A stretch of 64,000 nucleotides of DNA from Pseudoflavonifractor sp. MSJ-37 (lineage in GTDB: Bacteria; Bacillota; Clostridia; Oscillospirales; Oscillospiraceae). How positions within the stretch are numbered: the first letter of the stretch is position 1; each line of letters begins with the position of its first letter. The DNA lies in the NCBI RefSeq assembly GCF_018917965.1, contig NZ_JAHLPP010000002.1, positions 310,001 through 374,000 on the forward strand, read 5' to 3'. Below, in pieces: positions 8,294-16,091 of this stretch. Position numbers and translations under genes: made by a program. The notes below the pieces were generated by a model. It made no database searches. It was not told the DNA's origin and saw nothing but the letters and a program-made list of their open reading frames with translations.

Positions 8294-9205
8294 TTATCCC
8301 TTCCATGTCAGAGAGAGGACCTGACCGTCCACAGACTGGGGGTAGAAGCAGATACTGCCGTTTTTTTCCGTCTCTGAGACGCCGAAGATGACGAGGGGGT
8401 CTTGGCTGGTCAGCTCCAGGCCGGTGTCCGTGCGGACCGTGAGATAGGCCCACAGCTCACTGGTGTCCGAGGGGAGAGCGCCGGCGGAGACCTCCATCTG
8501 CCAGGTGTCGTCCTCGCCCCGCTCCAGCCTCTGGGCAGCGACCGAGGACTCCGTGTACGGGATGCGGATCTTTGCGGTCACCTCGGCGGGGACCACATCC
8601 AGCGTGCCGATGCTCTGGAGGCTGAGGCCGATCTGAAGGGACTGGGGCAGAGTGCCCGTCTCGCCCTGCGTGGACCACTGCTCCACATAGGCGTCCACAG
8701 CGGCTAGAGTGGACGGCTCCAGGTCCTCCAGCGCCTCGGAGCGGGTGGATCCGCCGCCGCGGATCGTGACCACGGGCCGGATCCGCTCCTGGCCCAGCGG
8801 ACAGGGGAGGGAGGCCGTGAAGCGACCGTTCCCAGCGTCGGTGAGCTCCACTGCCGCGCCATCATCCAGATGGAGGGTGAGGACCTCCCCGGGAGAGAGC
8901 GATCTGGGCACCAGAGACACGGTGAGGAAGACCTGGCCGTTCCGAGCCTCCAGGCCGGTCTCCACGCCGGTGAAGAGGCTGGCCCCCTGAGACAGGGCGT
9001 CCCGGATCGTCTGCTCCTGCGTGCTCAGGGCCCGCTGCTGATCCAACTGCGTCTGGACTACGTTCTGCTGGATCGTGGAGAGCGTGAGGCTCATCGCGTC
9101 CAACTTGCGGGACAGGTCCCGGCACTGGAGGGCCAGGAAGAGGATCCCCGCTGTCACGCCGACGGCCGCCAGGATCCGCAGGGTCTTGGGAGAAGGGGAG
9201 TTCAT
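8294..9205 (-). CDS. Hypothetical membrane-anchored protein with a coiled coil
   Basis: No family was recognised. The 303 residues comprise a short N terminus, one membrane segment at about 9-27 (ILAAVGVTAGILFLAL), a probable coiled coil at about 30-75 (Leu- and Gln-rich, ending in TQEQTIRDAL) and a Gly/Ser/Thr-rich, beta-looking outer region with no obvious catalytic motif. Repeated short strands such as GEVLTLHLDDG suggest Ig-like or beta-sandwich modules outside the cell. AGGAGGT precedes the ATG. It lies downstream of mgsA behind a terminator, so it may have its own promoter. Confidence 0.7.
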   Translation of the reverse strand: MNSPSPKTLRILAAVGVTAGILFLALQCRDLSRKLDAMSLTLSTIQQNVVQTQLDQQRALSTQEQTIRDALSQGASLFTGVETGLEARNGQVFLTVSLVPRSLSPGEVLTLHLDDGAAVELTDAGNGRFTASLPCPLGQERIRPVVTIRGGGSTRSEALEDLEPSTLAAVDAYVEQWSTQGETGTLPQSLQIGLSLQSIGTLDVVPAEVTAKIRIPYTESSVAAQRLERGEDDTWQMEVSAGALPSDTSELWAYLTVRTDTGLELTSQDPLVIFGVSETEKNGSICFYPQSVDGQVLSLTWKG

Positions 9206-9249
9206 CGGATACCTCCTGTTCGACAGATGATCGGTCTGGAAAAGAGGAA

Positions 9250-9287
9250 ACGCCCGCGGGAAAGCGCTCTGCCTTCCTGCGGGCGTT
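9250..9287 (-). terminator. Terminator of the mgsA-like gene
   Basis: On the minus strand AACGCCCGC and GCGGGCGTT enclose a 20-base loop region and are followed by TTCCTCTTTT. Confidence 0.7.
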
Positions 9288-9292
9288 CGGCG

Positions 9293-9709
9293 TCACGCCG
9301 TGAAGGGCTTGGTCTTGGGATTGACGATGTCGCGCCAATCCAGATCGCCCCGCTCCAGGCCGTGGATCAGCATCTCCGCCGTGGCTACATTGGTGGCGAA
9401 GGGGATGTTGTACTGGTCGCAGAGCCGGGTGATCTCGTTCAGGTCGGCGTCCAGGTCCGTAGACTGGGGATCGGAGAAGAAGAGGACCATGTCGATCTCG
9501 TTGTAGGCGATGCGGGCGCCGATCTGCTGGGTGCCGCCGTGGGAGTGGGAGAGGAACAGATGCACCGGCAGTCCGGTGGCCTCCGAGACCAGCTTTCCCG
9601 TGGTATTGGTGGCGCAGAGAGTGTTCTTGGACAGGATACCGCAGTAGGCGATGCAGAACTGCACCATCAGCTCCTTCTTGCGGTCGTGGCTCATCAGGGC
9701 GATATTCAT
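9293..9709 (-). CDS. mgsA: Methylglyoxal synthase-family protein with altered active site
   Basis: A 138-residue protein that aligns along its whole length with methylglyoxal synthase (MNIALMSHDRKKELMVQFC, TNTTGKLV, IAYNEIDMVLFFSDP, IPFATNVATAEMLI). The family converts dihydroxyacetone phosphate to methylglyoxal. The early His in SHD is kept. However, the catalytic Asp of the usual GGDQQ motif (Asp71 in E. coli numbering) is Thr here (GGTQQIGA), and the position of His98 appears to be Leu, although the Asp101 equivalent (DADL) remains. The protein may be impaired or have another role. AAGGAGC precedes the ATG. It lies 44 bases downstream of the MinD-like gene and is probably co-transcribed with it. 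Confidence 0.85.
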   Translation of the reverse strand: MNIALMSHDRKKELMVQFCIAYCGILSKNTLCATNTTGKLVSEATGLPVHLFLSHSHGGTQQIGARIAYNEIDMVLFFSDPQSTDLDADLNEITRLCDQYNIPFATNVATAEMLIHGLERGDLDWRDIVNPKTKPFTA

Positions 9710-9753
9710 GACATGCTCCTTTCTACGCTTTGGTCGGGGACGATACGCGTCCC

Positions 9754-10494
9754 TCAGCGGATGTGCATCAGGGGGACCCGCTCGCCCATGAGGCGGCGGG
9801 CGATGTTCAGGTAGGCGCGGGCCGCGCCGAACCGGGCCATCATGATCAGCGGCTGGCCCCGGTTGGCGGCCAGCATGACCTGAGGATCCTCCGGCACCAC
9901 CCCCAGCAGGGGGAGGCCGGCGGTGTCCATGGCGTCGTCGATCGTGGTGTGGAGCTGGCGGAGCAGCTTGGGCTGCACCCGGTTCACCACCAGATGGATG
10001 GAGCGCATGGAACTGCCCAGCTCGCAGACGGTGCGCTGGGCGTCCCGCAGGGCGGAGGCATCGGTGGTGGAGACCACCAGCGCCCGGTCCGCGCCGCAGG
10101 TGGAGATCTGGAAGCCCAGTCCCAGCCCGGCGGGGGCGTCCAGCAGGATATAGTCGAACCGGGCGCGGGCCTCGTTCAGGAAGGCCCGGACCGCCTCGGC
10201 GGTGATGGCGTCACGGGGCTGGGTCAAGGGCGCGGTGAGCAGATACAGGCCCTGGATCTGGGGATGAGCCACGGCGGCCCGCTCCAGCGTGGCCCGGCCG
10301 GACAGCACGTCGGTGAAGTCCATCAGGGCCCGGTCGCTCATGCCCAAGGTCAGGTCCAGGTTCCGCAGGCCCACGTCCATATCCACACAGAGGACCTGGC
10401 GCCCCAGAGCGGCCAGACAGGAGGCCACGGCTCCGGTGAGAGACGTCTTGCCGGTCCCGCCCTTTCCGGAGGTGACGGCGATGACAGTTGACAT
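9754..10494 (-). CDS. minD: MinD-like P-loop ATPase (septum-site-determining family)
   Basis: A 246-residue ATPase with the deviant Walker A motif KGGTGKTS at residues 8-15, the MinD signature DMDVGLRNLDLTLG near residue 39 and a DAPAG Walker B-like segment near 118. MinD family proteins oscillate or localise on the membrane with MinC/MinE or related partners to place the septum. No minC or minE is present in the window, and the C terminus (LMGERVPLMHIR) is only weakly like the usual amphipathic membrane helix, so a FlhG/ParA-like role is possible. An upstream in-frame GTG lies inside the AAGAGGTG ribosome binding site, so the ATG at 10494 is preferred. Confidence 0.8.
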   Translation of the reverse strand: MSTVIAVTSGKGGTGKTSLTGAVASCLAALGRQVLCVDMDVGLRNLDLTLGMSDRALMDFTDVLSGRATLERAAVAHPQIQGLYLLTAPLTQPRDAITAEAVRAFLNEARARFDYILLDAPAGLGLGFQISTCGADRALVVSTTDASALRDAQRTVCELGSSMRSIHLVVNRVQPKLLRQLHTTIDDAMDTAGLPLLGVVPEDPQVMLAANRGQPLIMMARFGAARAYLNIARRLMGERVPLMHIR

Positions 10495-10520
10495 GGGATG
10501 CACCTCTTACGACTTGATAA

Positions 10521-10549
10521 ATAGTATCATGAAAATGGGGAAAATACAA
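10521..10549 (-). promoter_or_regulatory. Promoter of the minD-mgsA unit
   Basis: On the minus strand TTGTAT, 17 bases, TACTAT. It lies in the 108-base gap after rsmG, with its start about 15 bases before the ribosome binding site. Confidence 0.7.
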
Positions 10550-10602
10550 TGACTTTTTGGATGCGTTTTGTACGATCTGCAATAAACACAGAAGAGGAAC
10601 GC

Positions 10603-11316
10603 TCAAAGAGGGGATTTTTGTATTTTTGCCCATCTTCTGGGGTAGCCCTTGGGGGTGGGTGCGGTCTTTTCGACCCGCACCACCCGGTGGGACAGACCCG
10701 CGCCGGGGATCTCATAGTCCACGCAGGGCCGCAGGGCGCCGCCCAGACGCTGGATGCCCCGGGCGGCCCGGTCCAGCTCCGGGCCGCAATCCACCGACTT
10801 CATGGCCAGGAAGGTGCCCCCCACCTTGACGAAGGGGAGGCACAGCTCGCTGAGGAGTTCCAGAGAGGCCACCGCCCGGGAGGTGGCGAAGTCGAAGGAA
10901 TCCCGCCAGCCGGGCTGGAGGGCCTGCTCCTCGGCCCGGGCGTGGAGGGTCTCCACTCCGGTGAGGGAGAGGGTCCGGGCCACCTCGGAGAGCCAGTCCA
11001 GCCGTTTGTTCAGGCTGTCCAGCAGGACCACGTCCAGCGAGGGGACCAGGATCTTCAGCACCAGACCGGGGAAGCCCGCGCCGGTGCCCACGTCGATCAG
11101 ACGGCGGCCGGACAGGTCCCCACAGTCCAGCAGGGCGGCGCAGTCCAGCATATGGAGCTTCACCACCTGGTCCGGGTCGGTGATGGCGGTCAGGTTCATG
11201 ACCTGGTTCTTTTCCAGCAGGAGCCGGCCGTACTCGGCCAGCTGTTCCGGGGCGGTGTCGGGCACCCGGTCCAGCAGGCCCATGGCGGCCAGTCCCGCCC
11301 GGATACGTTCTTTCAT
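10603..11316 (-). CDS. rsmG: 16S rRNA (guanine(527)-N7)-methyltransferase
   Basis: A 237-residue methyltransferase with the SAM-binding motif LIDVGTGAGFPGLVLKI near residue 68 and the NQVMNLTAITDPDQVV stretch typical of RsmG. It methylates G527 of 16S rRNA. The ATG at 11316 has GGGAGG 9 bases upstream. The gene lies 4 bases downstream of a small membrane protein gene and is the last of the parA-parB-(coiled-coil gene)-serS-mscL-rsmG run. rsmG next to parA/parB is classic for the replication origin region of Firmicutes, though here serS and mscL are inserted between them. Confidence 0.95.
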   Translation of the reverse strand: MKERIRAGLAAMGLLDRVPDTAPEQLAEYGRLLLEKNQVMNLTAITDPDQVVKLHMLDCAALLDCGDLSGRRLIDVGTGAGFPGLVLKILVPSLDVVLLDSLNKRLDWLSEVARTLSLTGVETLHARAEEQALQPGWRDSFDFATSRAVASLELLSELCLPFVKVGGTFLAMKSVDCGPELDRAARGIQRLGGALRPCVDYEIPGAGLSHRVVRVEKTAPTPKGYPRRWAKIQKSPL

Positions 11317-11320
11317 AGGA

Positions 11321-11650
11321 TCAGCCTCCCAGAGCGGAGATGAGGGAGAGGACTCCCAGCACCAGACTGACCAGACCGCACAGGGCGGCCAGGACGGCCA
11401 TGAAGCAGTGGTGGAAGCCACCCGCGGCCCGATAGCGGAGCCAGGAGAGGGCGGCGAGCCCGCCGCAGGCGGGGAAGAGGAGGATACCGGGGATCCCATG
11501 GAGGGGCTCGCCGGTGGCCAAATTGTAAGTGGTCAGCAGGACCAGGATCACCATGTACACGATACCCATCCACGCCAGGGCCCGCTTGGCGGGGGAGGCG
11601 GGGGTCCAGTCCGGCTTGGGATCCTGCTCCGGCTTGATGGGATCAGGCAT
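11321..11650 (-). CDS. Small hypothetical membrane protein
   Basis: A 109-residue protein with a proline-rich, charged N terminus (about 20 residues) and three hydrophobic segments near 25-43, 52-70 and 82-106. No family was recognised. The ATG lies inside the end of mscL (8-base overlap) and is preceded by AAGGAGCGG, so translation is coupled to mscL. rsmG follows after 4 bases. The fold resembles small accessory membrane proteins, but no function can be given. Confidence 0.75.
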   Translation of the reverse strand: MPDPIKPEQDPKPDWTPASPAKRALAWMGIVYMVILVLLTTYNLATGEPLHGIPGILLFPACGGLAALSWLRYRAAGGFHHCFMAVLAALCGLVSLVLGVLSLISALGG

Positions 11651-12059
11651 CCTTCCGCTCCTTCAGCAGATCCCGGATCTCGGTGAGGAGTTTCTCCTCA
11701 GCGGAGGGCTCCAGGGGAGCGGGAGGGGCCTCTTCCTTCTCTCTGTGGAAGATGTTCAGGGCCTTGATGATGCAGAACACCACGAAGGCCATGATCAGGA
11801 AATTCACCACGGCGTTGATGAAATTGCCCGCCATGATGTCGCCGCCGCCGGGCAGGGCGATGGCCAGGCCGGACAGGTCGGTGCCGCTTCCGGTGAACAC
11901 GCCCAGGATGGGATTGATGATATCCGCGACCAGAGAATCGGCGATGGATTTGAACGCGCCGCCCACGATGACGCCGACGGCCATGTCCATGACATTGCCA
12001 CGGGCGATGAACTGACGGAACTCCGCGATGAAGCCGGTGGTCTTTTCTTTGGCAGACAT
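11643..12059 (-). CDS. mscL: Large-conductance mechanosensitive channel
   Basis: A 138-residue MscL of normal length: N-terminal helix and TM1 (IARGNVMDMAVGVIVGGAF, with the Gly/Ala-rich pore-lining pattern), a periplasmic-type loop, TM2 near residues 75-97 (NAVVNFLIMAFVVFCIIKAL) and an acidic C-terminal helical bundle. It opens under membrane tension to release solutes after osmotic downshock. GAGGAGG precedes the ATG. It lies between serS and the small membrane gene in one minus-strand run. Confidence 0.95.
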   Translation of the reverse strand: MSAKEKTTGFIAEFRQFIARGNVMDMAVGVIVGGAFKSIADSLVADIINPILGVFTGSGTDLSGLAIALPGGGDIMAGNFINAVVNFLIMAFVVFCIIKALNIFHREKEEAPPAPLEPSAEEKLLTEIRDLLKERKDA

Positions 12060-12128
12060 AGTATGTCCTCCTCGTTTTGAGTTGAGAGTCGATCGCGGCG
12101 CACAGAGGACGGGACGGATCCGAGATCC

Positions 12129-12153
12129 GACCGCCCCCCGATGCGGGGCGGTC
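12129..12153 (-). terminator. Possible weak terminator after serS
   Basis: A GACCGCCCC/GGGGCGGTC stem abuts the serS stop, with no T-run on the minus strand. It may only reduce read-through into mscL. Confidence 0.35.
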
Positions 12154-13461
12154 TTACTTCGCCTTGGGCACCAGGACCTCCTTGCCGCCCATATAGGGCT
12201 GGAGGACCTTGGGGATCTTCACGGAGCCGTCGGCCTGGAGGTTGTTCTCCAGCAGGGCGATCAGCATCCGGGGGGGCGCCACGCAGGTGTTGTTCAGGGT
12301 GTGGGCCAGATGGAGCTTGCCGTCCTCATCCCGGTAGCGGATCTTCAGGCGGCGGGCCTGGGCGTCGCCCAGGTTGGAGCAGGAGCAGACCTCGAAGTAC
12401 TTCTGCTGGCGGGGGCTCCAGGCCTCGATGTCGCAGGACTTGCACTTCAGGTCGGCCAGATCGCCGGAGCAGCACTCCAGCTGGCGGACGGGGATGTCGA
12501 AATTGCGGAACAGCTCCACGGAGTAGCGCCACATCTTCTCATACCACTCCTTGGACTCCTCGGGCTTGCAGACCACGATCATCTCCTGCTTCTCGAACTG
12601 ATGGATGCGGTAGACGCCCCGCTCCTCGATGCCGTGGGAGCCCTTCTCCTTGCGGAAGCAGGGGGAATAGGAGGTCAGAGTCTGGGGCATCTTCTCGGCG
12701 GGGATGATCTGGTCGATGAAGCGGCCGATCATGGAGTGCTCGCTGGTGCCGATCAGATAGAGGTCCTCGCCTTCGATCTTGTACATCATGGCCTCCATGT
12801 CAGCGAAGGACATGACGCCCTCCACCACGTTGCTGTGGATCATGAAGGGGGGGATGCAGTAGGTGAAGCCCTTGTCGATCATGAAGTCGCGGCCATAGGC
12901 CAGCACCGCCTCATGGAGCCGGGCGATGTCGCCCAGCAGGTAGTAGAAGCCGGAGCCGGACACCCGGCCGGCGGCGTCCATGTCGATGCCGTCCAGGGAC
13001 TCCATGATCTCAGTGTGGTAGGGGATGGGATAGTCGGGCACCACAGGCTCGCCGAAGCGCTCCACCTCCACATTGCAGGAGTCATCGGGGCCGATGGGCA
13101 CGGAGGGGTCGATGATCTGGGGGATGATCAGCATGATGTGGCGGATCTCCCCGGCCAGCTCATCCTCCCGCTGCTCCAGATGAGCCAGCCGGTCGGCGTC
13201 GGCCTTGACCTCAGCCTTCAGAGCCTCAGCCTCCCCCAGCTTGGAGGGATCCTTCTTGGCCTGGCCCATGAGCATACCGATTTTCTTGGACTTGGCGTTG
13301 CGGGCGGTGCGCAGGTCCTGGGCTTCCTGGATGGTGGCACGGTTCTCCGCGTCCAGCTCCAGCACCTTGTCCACCAGGGGGAGCTTGTCCTCCTGGAACT
13401 TCTTCTTGATGTTCTCCTTGACAGCGTCGGGGTATTCCCGGACGAATTTCATATCCAGCAT
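12154..13461 (-). CDS. serS: Serine--tRNA ligase
   Basis: A 435-residue class II seryl-tRNA synthetase. It has the N-terminal tRNA-binding coiled coil (starting MLDMKFVREYPDAVKENIKKKF), motif 2 near FRKEKGSHGIEERGVYRIHQF and a motif 3 region reading LNNTCVAPPRMLIALLEN, where most bacterial enzymes have LNGSGLAVGRTL. This is a variant form of motif 3 rather than a defect, since the class II Arg is kept. The ATG at 13461 follows GATGAGGTG; an earlier in-frame GTG lies within that ribosome binding site. No T-box was found upstream; the gene follows a coiled-coil membrane protein gene by about 60 bases. Confidence 0.93.
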   Translation of the reverse strand: MLDMKFVREYPDAVKENIKKKFQEDKLPLVDKVLELDAENRATIQEAQDLRTARNAKSKKIGMLMGQAKKDPSKLGEAEALKAEVKADADRLAHLEQREDELAGEIRHIMLIIPQIIDPSVPIGPDDSCNVEVERFGEPVVPDYPIPYHTEIMESLDGIDMDAAGRVSGSGFYYLLGDIARLHEAVLAYGRDFMIDKGFTYCIPPFMIHSNVVEGVMSFADMEAMMYKIEGEDLYLIGTSEHSMIGRFIDQIIPAEKMPQTLTSYSPCFRKEKGSHGIEERGVYRIHQFEKQEMIVVCKPEESKEWYEKMWRYSVELFRNFDIPVRQLECCSGDLADLKCKSCDIEAWSPRQQKYFEVCSCSNLGDAQARRLKIRYRDEDGKLHLAHTLNNTCVAPPRMLIALLENNLQADGSVKIPKVLQPYMGGKEVLVPKAK

Positions 13462-13523
13462 TGGTATCAACACCTCATCATAATCTTATAAAGGGGAGTG
13501 GCGGGCGGGGGAAGGGGAGAGGC

Positions 13524-14102
13524 TCACGCCTCGGGGGCGCAGGTCTCCGTGATGTCCAGCAGGGACAGCAGGTCCCGGTACTGCTTCGCCGGGGAGACGC
13601 CGCCCTGGCCGGTCAGATCCTCGCCGGGCAGGTACTGGGGGAACTCCGCAGCCTCATAGGCGGCCACCAGCTCCCGGGCGGCGGAATAGTAGCCCCGGGA
13701 CACCTGCCGCTGGATCCGCCACAGCCAGTCCAGAGCGGCGGCAGTGTGGGAGGCGGTGGTCTGGGCATCCGTCAGCTCCTGCTGGGCGGCCTTGAGCTGG
13801 GCCTCCAGATCGGCCTTCTCATCCTTCAGAGCATTGTTCTGATCCTTCAGGGCCTGGTTCTCCTCCAGCATATCGTCCAGGGTCTGGACCGCGGAGTTGG
13901 AGGCCTTTTGCAGGTCGTTGAGCCGCTCCTGATTGGTCCGCTGCTGCATGAAGTAGGACAGGAGCAGGAGCAGGAAGGCGGCGGCGAAGAGGATCACCAG
14001 ATAGATCAGCACGGAGTTTTTGTGGCCGGGCTTGGCGTGCTCCGCCTCGTGCTGGAGCGCGGAGCGCTCGGAGGCGTTCTGGGGCTGCTTGGGATCGTCC
14101 AC
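13524..14102 (-). CDS. Hypothetical single-pass membrane protein with a long coiled coil
   Basis: No family was recognised. Of the 192 residues, about 28 form a hydrophilic N terminus, followed by one membrane helix at about 30-51 (VLIYLVILFAAAFLLLLLSY) and a coiled coil at about 55-120 with clear heptads (EENQALKDQNNALKDEK). A C-terminal helical domain follows. The GTG start at 14102 is preceded by AAAGGAGG and lies 2 bases from the parB stop. Its steady position between parB and serS suggests a cell-envelope or division-linked role, but this is only inference. Confidence 0.75.
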   Translation of the reverse strand: MDDPKQPQNASERSALQHEAEHAKPGHKNSVLIYLVILFAAAFLLLLLSYFMQQRTNQERLNDLQKASNSAVQTLDDMLEENQALKDQNNALKDEKADLEAQLKAAQQELTDAQTTASHTAAALDWLWRIQRQVSRGYYSAARELVAAYEAAEFPQYLPGEDLTGQGGVSPAKQYRDLLSLLDITETCAPEA

Positions 14103-14104
14103 GG

Positions 14105-15010
14105 TCAGGCGCCTCCTTTCCCGGCGGGGATGCCTTCCAGCACCTCCAGGAGGGCATTGAGATCGTCGGGATCATAGTACTCCAGCTCGATCTTGCCCTT
14201 CTTCTTGCCGTTGATGATGTGGACCTTTCGGCCGAAGCGGTCAGACAGGCCCTTCTCCGCGTCCCGGAGGTAGATGGACAGGTCGGGGCCGGCGGGCTTC
14301 ACCGGCTCGTCCAGGCCATCCTCAGCCTTGGCCAGGCGGCGGGCCAGAGCCTCGGTCTGCCGGACGGAGAGCCCCTCGGCGATGACCTTCTGGGCCAGCT
14401 TTTTCTGGAGCTCCTTCGTGGGGCAGGCCAGGATCGCCCGGGCATGCCCGGCGGAGAGGCGGCCCTCCTCCAGCAGCATATGCACCGCGTCAGGGAGGGA
14501 GAGGAGGCGCATGGCGTTGGCCACCGCCGAGCGGGACTTGCCCACCCGCTGGGCGATCTCCTCCTGAGTGAGGCTGTACTCCTCCATAAGGGTCTGATAG
14601 CCGGCGGCCTCTTCGATGGGGTTCAGGTCCTCCCGCTGGAGGTTCTCGATCAGGCCCAGCTCCATGACGGCCCGGTCGTCTGCCTCGATGATCACGGCGG
14701 GGACCTGGGTGAGGCCCGCCATCTTGGCGGCCCGCCAGCGCCGCTCTCCGGCGATGATCTGATAGTAGCCGGTGGAGAGCCGCCGGACGGTCAGGGGCTG
14801 GATGATGCCATGGGTGCGGATGGAGTCGGCCAGCTCGGCCAGCGCCACCTCGTCGAAGCGTTTCCGGGGCTGCTTCAGGCCGGGCTCCACCTGAGAGATG
14901 GGGAGGGAGAGGGAGCCCCCCTCCTGGGGCTGGAGCGCGTCGTCCCCCAGCAGGGCGCCCAGGCCTTTGCCCAGACCCTTGCCCAGGCCCCGGTCCTTTG
15001 AGGATGCCAT
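14105..15010 (-). CDS. parB: Chromosome-partitioning protein ParB (Spo0J)
   Basis: A 301-residue ParB. The N terminus GLGKGLGALLG is the ParA-interacting tail; the CTPase/ParB-N domain includes GERRWRAAKMAG near residue 95 and ENLQREDLNPIEEA near 125; the helix-turn-helix (TQEEIAQRVGKSRSAVANAMRLL) is near 150-175 and a C-terminal dimerisation domain ends the protein. It loads on parS and spreads to organise the origin. The ATG at 15010 with AAAGGA upstream gives the standard MASSKDRGLGKG start. It follows parA by about 60 bases; two perfect parS sites lie upstream of parA. Confidence 0.95.
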   Translation of the reverse strand: MASSKDRGLGKGLGKGLGALLGDDALQPQEGGSLSLPISQVEPGLKQPRKRFDEVALAELADSIRTHGIIQPLTVRRLSTGYYQIIAGERRWRAAKMAGLTQVPAVIIEADDRAVMELGLIENLQREDLNPIEEAAGYQTLMEEYSLTQEEIAQRVGKSRSAVANAMRLLSLPDAVHMLLEEGRLSAGHARAILACPTKELQKKLAQKVIAEGLSVRQTEALARRLAKAEDGLDEPVKPAGPDLSIYLRDAEKGLSDRFGRKVHIINGKKKGKIELEYYDPDDLNALLEVLEGIPAGKGGA

Positions 15011-15068
15011 AGGATCATTCCTTTCTTCTAAAGTGAGCGTGAAACGTGGGGAAGGGGAGGAACGTGGA

Positions 15069-15827
15069 TCATTTGTTCTGGTCCAGGACCTCCTGCGCCA
15101 GAGCGGCGTAGGCCTCCGCGCCCCGGGAATAGCTGTCATAGGCCGACACAGGGAGCCCGTGGCTGGGGGCCTCAGAGAGCCGCACGTTCCGGGGGATCAC
15201 GGTGGCGTAGACCTGTCCGGGGAAGTGGCGCTTGACCTCCTCTGCCACCTGGAGGGAGAGGTTGGTGCGTCCATCGTACATGGTCAGGACCACGCCCTCC
15301 ATTCGGATGCTGGGGTTCAGGGACCGCTTCACGATCCGCACCGTGGAGAGCAGGTCGGAGAGGCCCTCCAGAGCATAGTACTCGCACTGGACCGGCACCA
15401 GGATGGACCCGGCCGCGCACAGGGCGTTCAGGGTCAACAGCTCCAGAGAGGGAGGACAGTCGATGAAGATGTAGTCGTACTGATCGGCCACCTTGTCCAG
15501 CGCGTCCCGGAGGCGGTATTCCCGCCGGTCCATGGCGATCATCTCCACGGTGGCGCCGGTGAGGGCCTTGTTGGTGGGCAGCACATCGGCGTACTCCGTG
15601 TGGACGATGGCTTTGATGATGTCCGCGCCGTTGACCAGGACATCGTAGATATTTGGGGAGGCAGTCACCTTGTCCACGCCGAAGCCGGAGGTGGTGTTGG
15701 CCTGCGGATCGAAGTCACAGACCAGGACCCGGCTCCCCAGAGCCTTGAGGGCGGCGGCCAGATTGACGCAGGTGGTCGTTTTGCCGACGCCGCCCTTTTG
15801 GTTGACGATCGCAATGATTTTTGCCAT
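15069..15827 (-). CDS. parA: Chromosome-partitioning ATPase ParA (Soj)
   Basis: A 252-residue Walker-type ATPase beginning MAKIIAIVNQKGGVGKTTT, with the deviant Walker A motif at residues 11-17, CDFDPQANTTSGFG near 39 and FIDCPPSLELLTLNAL near 115. It moves or regulates the ParB-parS origin complex and, in Bacillus, DnaA. AGGCAGGTG precedes the ATG. It is the first gene of the parA-parB-13524-serS-mscL-rsmG run, under its own promoter at 15929-15957. Confidence 0.95.
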   Translation of the reverse strand: MAKIIAIVNQKGGVGKTTTCVNLAAALKALGSRVLVCDFDPQANTTSGFGVDKVTASPNIYDVLVNGADIIKAIVHTEYADVLPTNKALTGATVEMIAMDRREYRLRDALDKVADQYDYIFIDCPPSLELLTLNALCAAGSILVPVQCEYYALEGLSDLLSTVRIVKRSLNPSIRMEGVVLTMYDGRTNLSLQVAEEVKRHFPGQVYATVIPRNVRLSEAPSHGLPVSAYDSYSRGAEAYAALAQEVLDQNK

Positions 15828-15928
15828 GATACACCTGCCTTTTGCCTGTAAAAGTATTGATTTTGGAGAAACACTCTGCGGGGCCCAACAGGGGAGGGGA
15901 CCTCAGAGCATTTTTCTGGGCAGACCCT

Positions 15929-15957
15929 ATTATAATGCCCGTAAAAGCGGAGCGCAA
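15929..15957 (-). promoter_or_regulatory. Promoter of the parA operon
   Basis: On the minus strand TTGCGC, 17 bases, TATAAT. The start is near 15922, giving a leader of about 95 nt. It lies about 36 bases from the nearer parS site. Confidence 0.75.
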
Positions 15958-15984
15958 CCGAAAACACGTATTTTTGCAAAAAAC

Positions 15985-16016
15985 GGCTGTCCTGTTTCAC
16001 GTGAAACAGGACAGCC
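15985..16016. terminator. 32-bp perfect palindrome: parS site inside an intrinsic terminator
   Basis: GGCTGTCCTGTTTCAC and its exact complement form a 32-base palindrome whose centre is the 16-base parS at 15993-16008. On the minus strand it is followed by GTTTTTTGC, so transcripts leaving the noc-like gene meet a hairpin plus T-run here. Confidence 0.75.
15993..16008. other. parS site 1
   Basis: TGTTTCACGTGAAACA, an exact match to the consensus ParB loading site. It lies upstream of parA-parB and 66 bases from a second identical site. Confidence 0.97.
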
Positions 16017-16058
16017 CAAGAAAAATAGGTGAGAGAGGATGGAAAACAGGATAGACAC

Positions 16059-16074
16059 TGTTTCACGTGAAACA
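16059..16074. other. parS site 2
   Basis: A second exact TGTTTCACGTGAAACA, here within a 20-base palindrome (16057-16076), 18 bases from the end of the noc-like gene. Confidence 0.97.
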
Positions 16075-16091
16075 GTCAAAGATCGGGAAGA

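Noticed and set aside
13462-13523. T-box leader for serS
   Set aside because: The gap is about 60 bases and shows no T-box motif; serS appears to be expressed from the parA operon.
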